7,532 nucleotides of DNA from Candidatus Bathyarchaeota archaeon. Lineage in GTDB: Archaea > Thermoproteota > Bathyarchaeia > 40CM-2-53-6 > RBG-13-38-9. Shown in pieces: positions 5,323 through 7,532 of this stretch. Made by a program: the position numbers and the translations under genes. A model generated the notes under the pieces. The model was not told the DNA's origin. It did no database searches and saw nothing but the letters and a program-made list of their open reading frames with translations. The stretch covers positions 1-7,532 of the forward strand of contig DAOUZW010000047.1 of NCBI GenBank assembly GCA_030671315.1. The letters are read 5' to 3'. The stretch's first letter is position 1; the number at the start of each line of letters is the position of its first letter.

Positions 5323-6168
5323 TTATGCATGTGTACTAATTCTTACTATAACTACAGGATAATGTGGAATACTCTCTAACATGTTCCAAGTTACTCCAGT
5401 GATATCAACTTTGAAACGTTCAGCAACGTCCCAAATTGTTCGACCCGCACCATCACCGCGAGCTCTATTAGATAAAGCCGCTATACGAAGAGCTTCTTCA
5501 GGATTTTTCTCTTTTCTTGTAAAAGCTATTGGAGTTGAACGTGGTCTTAACTTGAAGAAACGTCCTAAGATAAACGCTATTACTCCAAAGCAATGAATGC
5601 CTTTTAAACAACTTTTTCTTGGCGATAAATGTAAACTAAAAAAACTATACGTCTTATCTGAATCCGATATCATCACATCAACATTTGCATCTAAAATTTC
5701 TTTAATATGTCTACGTATATCCGATGCTATTATTTCCGGATCCACAAATGGAATGCAAGAATATGCATGAGGCAAGTTACTAACATCAATTCCACCCTCA
5801 GAACCATGACGAAGTGATTGAAGAAACCCTGCATAATGTAAAGTCACTTGCTTATGCGAGGATCCCTCTTTGAATGGATACTGTTGTAATCTACTAATGT
5901 TTTTTTTACTCATCCTTGAAAACGGTGCTAGAAAATGTCCCCACACTATACGCATCCAGAAAACTACTAAAAATTTGGCTAACAATGAAGGTTTGTACTT
6001 AGATTCGTCACATATTCTGCCAGAAGCCGTTGCAATAGCTTTCTCTGAGATGACTATAACATCATTATCATGTATTCTATCCTTGATGAGTTTTTGTAGA
6101 ACCATTTTATAATCTATTTTTGGCTTCCAATATCTTGATCTTGGAGCAATGGTTCTGTATTTCCTCAA
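5323..6168 (-). CDS. CofE-like protein (F420-0:gamma-glutamyl ligase family)
   Basis: A 281-residue protein with the PF01996-type pattern: DVIVISEKAIATASGRICDE (36-55), EGGIDVSNLP (124-133), DPEIIASDIRRHI (143-155) and VMISDSDKTY (165-174). It ends with a family-like block, NRARGDGAGRTIWDVAERF (234-252). Classical CofE adds L-glutamates to F420-0 using GTP. This member is longer, has a large insert at about 60-122 (FWMRIVWGHFLAPF, HYAGFLQSLRHG) and differs in the ISDT-GRP-R region, so it looks like a paralogous subfamily with its own substrate. The start is TTG at 6168, preceded by an in-frame TGA. The next ATG (residue 22, at 6105) would remove the RYWKP segment, which I judge to be part of the family N-terminus. 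It is divergent from the ATP-grasp gene and convergent with the CitG-like gene, which suggests a shared cofactor pathway. Confidence 0.75.
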   Translation of the reverse strand: MRKYRTIAPRSRYWKPKIDYKMVLQKLIKDRIHDNDVIVISEKAIATASGRICDESKYKPSLLAKFLVVFWMRIVWGHFLAPFSRMSKKNISRLQQYPFKEGSSHKQVTLHYAGFLQSLRHGSEGGIDVSNLPHAYSCIPFVDPEIIASDIRRHIKEILDANVDVMISDSDKTYSFFSLHLSPRKSCLKGIHCFGVIAFILGRFFKLRPRSTPIAFTRKEKNPEEALRIAALSNRARGDGAGRTIWDVAERFKVDITGVTWNMLESIPHYPVVIVRISTHA

Positions 6169-6206
6169 TTTGAATCATTCAACCTTACTTGAACATAGCA
6201 ATGAAT

Positions 6207-6285
6207 AGTCTACATTTACGAGTCTTTCAGATGATTGTAGATTAGACTTATAGGAGTGTTGATGAAGAAAACCATGGTCTACATT
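6207..6285. repeat. Repeated TCTACA/TGTAGA elements in the divergent promoter
   Basis: GTCTACATT occurs at 6208-6216 and again at 6277-6285, directly before the ATP-grasp ATG. The inverse TGTAGA lies at 6236-6241, and a second inverted pair AGTCTA/TAGACT lies at 6207-6212 and 6243-6248. The only shared space between the divergent CofE-like and ATP-grasp genes is 118 bases, so these may be binding sites for one regulator. Confidence 0.35.
6247..6254 (+). promoter_or_regulatory. Possible TATA box of the ATP-grasp gene
   Basis: CTTATAGG is centred about 37 bases before the ATG at 6287 and predicts a start near 6276 and a leader of about ten bases. It is a moderate match to the consensus. Confidence 0.3.
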
Positions 6286-6286
6286 A

Positions 6287-7159
6287 ATGAAAGTTGGTTT
6301 ACTTACTCGAAACGAGAACGCTTGGTGCTCTAATCAGCTTAAAGAATCTTTCAAGAAACAAGGTTTTGAAACATTTTGTTTCACATTCGAGGATCTTGTT
6401 GCACGCGTAGGCTTGACGCCATCTGCAAGTTTTAGAAATTTAGATTTGAGCGATCTTAGCGCATTATTAGTCAGACCAATAGGAAGAGGATCCCTAGAGC
6501 AAATAATATTCCGATTAAATCTTTTACAGAAATTATCAAGGTCTAATTTGAAAGTGATCAATAATCCATCGGCCATAGAGAAAGCGGCTGATAAATACAA
6601 TACATTAGCTATAATGTCTGAATATGGGATCCGTGTTCCACAAACAATAGTAACTGAAAACGTTAGAGAAGCCATGACGGCATTTACACGTTTTGGATCA
6701 GATGTCATAATCAAACCAATCTTTGGATCCAGAGGAATAGGCGCAGCAAGAATATCTGACAGTGATGTTGCAGAAAGAGTATTTAGAACTTTAAAATTCA
6801 ATAAGCAAATCCTCTATGTTCAGGAGTATATTGAGCATGGAACCTCAGATATTCGAGCATTTGTAATAGGGAATAAAGTAGCAGCTGCCATGAGGAGAAA
6901 AGGCAAATCTTGGAAGACAAATGTAAGTAAGGGTGCAAAACCAATGCATATTGAGATATCTAGTGATCTAGAGCAGGTAGCAATAAAGGCTGCTAGTTCG
7001 ATTGGTTGTGAAATTGCAGGTGTTGATCTAATAGAAGGTGATCCACCCATAGTTTTAGAAATAAATTCTCAACCAGGTTGGAGAGGTTTACAATTGACAA
7101 CTGAGATTTCAATATCAGATCTGATCGCAGAACACATATCATCCGTTCAAAATAACTAG
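6287..7159 (+). CDS. RimK/MptN-like ATP-grasp ligase
   Basis: A 290-residue protein, the normal size for RimK-type ligases that join an acid to an amino acid (usually glutamate) through an acyl phosphate. The N-terminal domain starts MKVGLLTRNENAW, with LLVRPIGRG at 60-68. The ATP-grasp core contains NNPSAIEKAADKYNT (92-106), VIIKPIFGSRGIGAARI (140-156, the glycine-rich loop), VQEYIEHGTSDIRAFVIG (178-195, purine-binding hinge and Arg) and the metal-binding GVDLIE ... VLEINSQPGWRGLQ (245-269). The relatives it most resembles are MptN and CofF, which add glutamate to tetrahydromethanopterin and F420, and MfnD, which joins tyramine to glutamate. True RimK (ribosomal S6) is less likely in this setting. 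An earlier start is blocked by an in-frame TGA at 6263-6265. The call is firm for family, open for substrate. Confidence 0.88.
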   Translation: MKVGLLTRNENAWCSNQLKESFKKQGFETFCFTFEDLVARVGLTPSASFRNLDLSDLSALLVRPIGRGSLEQIIFRLNLLQKLSRSNLKVINNPSAIEKAADKYNTLAIMSEYGIRVPQTIVTENVREAMTAFTRFGSDVIIKPIFGSRGIGAARISDSDVAERVFRTLKFNKQILYVQEYIEHGTSDIRAFVIGNKVAAAMRRKGKSWKTNVSKGAKPMHIEISSDLEQVAIKAASSIGCEIAGVDLIEGDPPIVLEINSQPGWRGLQLTTEISISDLIAEHISSVQNN

Positions 7160-7172
7160 CTGTAGTGATTTC

Positions 7173-7181
7173 AAATATATG
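7173..7181 (+). promoter_or_regulatory. Possible TATA box of the CooC-like gene
   Basis: AAATATATG lies just after the ATP-grasp stop and predicts a start near 7203 with a leader of about 65 bases. This would let the ATPase gene be transcribed separately from its upstream neighbour. Confidence 0.35.
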
Positions 7182-7245
7182 TAATAACAATTACAAGTTC
7201 ATTTGAATAAAACATAAAACAGAAGATTACATCAAACAATTTTCA

Positions 7246-7255
7246 AGAGGGAGAG
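7246..7255 (+). promoter_or_regulatory. Purine-rich ribosome-binding site, unusually distant
   Basis: AGAGGGAGAG ends 12 bases before the ATG at 7268, longer than usual spacing. No in-frame ATG, GTG or TTG lies between, so the 7268 start stands unless CTG at 7256 is used. Confidence 0.4.
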
Positions 7256-7267
7256 CTGCATCTCACA

Positions 7268-7532
7268 ATGAGAAGAATTGTTACAATTGGAAGAGGCGGA
7301 ACAGGTAAAACAAGTTTCATCGCATTACTTACTAAATACTTTATTGAAAAAAACAATACACCACTACTTCTTGTTGATGCCGACCCTGATCAAAACCTAA
7401 GCGAAATGGTTGGAGTAGAACTAAAAAAAACAATCTCTGAAATTCTATATGAGTTTAAAGAAAAAGGCGGTAGCGTCTCCGGCACATCACCACTAGAGAG
7501 ACTTGAACCTCGAATCATCGAGAATCTTCATG
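7268..7532 (+). CDS. CooC/MinD-like P-loop ATPase, N-terminal part
   Basis: Eighty-eight codons, then the window ends. The P-loop is IGRGGTGKTSF (7-17), a deviant Walker A of the SIMIBI/MinD-ArsA-CooC class in which Arg replaces the usual signature Lys of KGGxGKT. LLVDADPDQNLSEMVGV (34-50) is the second nucleotide-binding block. The spacing and the DADPDQNL motif resemble CooC, the ATPase that helps insert nickel into CO dehydrogenase, and related archaeal proteins often annotated as cobyrinic acid a,c-diamide synthase-like. It follows the ATP-grasp gene on the same strand, 108 bases on. It may mature a metalloenzyme or load the coenzyme made by the neighbours, but the client is unknown. MinD-type positioning is less likely given this context. 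Confidence 0.85.
   Translation, partial: MRRIVTIGRGGTGKTSFIALLTKYFIEKNNTPLLLVDADPDQNLSEMVGVELKKTISEILYEFKEKGGSVSGTSPLERLEPRIIENLH

Noticed and set aside
6262..6333. 23-codon upstream frame with GGAG ahead of it, overlapping the ATP-grasp start
   Set aside because: It looks like a leader ORF, but the likely transcription start (about 6276) lies after its ATG, so it may not be transcribed.
6334..6801. 155-codon minus-strand open frame
   Set aside because: It lies wholly inside the ATP-grasp gene, whose motifs are clear in the plus frame.
1..7532. tRNA, rRNA, CRISPR array, insertion sequence, defence or phage genes
   Set aside because: None was visible on reading both strands: no regularly spaced repeats, no transposase or integrase motifs, no cloverleaf.

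Overview
The window looks archaeal, AT-rich and chromosomal. The reasons are: TATA-like boxes about 25-28 bases before several start codons, with short or absent leaders; ribosome-binding sites of the GTGAT/GGAG type; a nucleotidyltransferase of a mainly archaeal group; a cofactor-type gene set (CitG-like, CofE-like, RimK/MptN-like, CooC-like); and two very small zinc-binding protein genes. A member of the Nitrososphaeria (Thaumarchaeota) or a related lineage is my best guess, but nothing here fixes the taxon.

Layout. 1-300 (minus) is the N-terminal part of a beta-keto acid cleavage enzyme (BKACE, DUF849) running off the left edge. 301-939 is mostly intergenic, with CpG-rich palindromic stretches, a possible TTG-started 45-residue peptide (653-790), and a palindrome plus TATA array (813-853). 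Two tiny plus-strand zinc-binding genes follow: a CxxC-x17-CxxC ribbon (940-1077) and a 46-residue basic protein with a U1/matrin-like C2H2 arrangement (1274-1414). Each is followed by the same CCC+T8 tract. On the minus strand come a large lipocalin/CrtC-AttH-like protein (1500-2606), a possible small leaderless membrane protein (2751-2930) and a Pol-beta-fold nucleotidyltransferase (3029-4120).

The right half (4361-7532) is the most coherent part. It holds a CitG-family (triphosphoribosyl-dephospho-CoA synthase-like) gene, a convergent CofE-like (F420-0:glutamate ligase family) gene, a divergent RimK/MptN-like ATP-grasp ligase, and a CooC/MinD-like P-loop ATPase cut by the right edge. Together they suggest assembly of a glutamylated, ribosyl-phosphate-containing coenzyme, such as tetrahydromethanopterin or an F420-like molecule, plus an ATPase that may serve a metal or cofactor enzyme. 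This role is inferred from family membership and proximity. The substrates cannot be read from the sequence.

I found no rRNA, tRNA, CRISPR array or insertion sequence. The best candidates for something undescribed are the CitG/CofE-like/ATP-grasp/ATPase module, the U1-like mini zinc finger, and the tryptophan-rich lipocalin-like protein.
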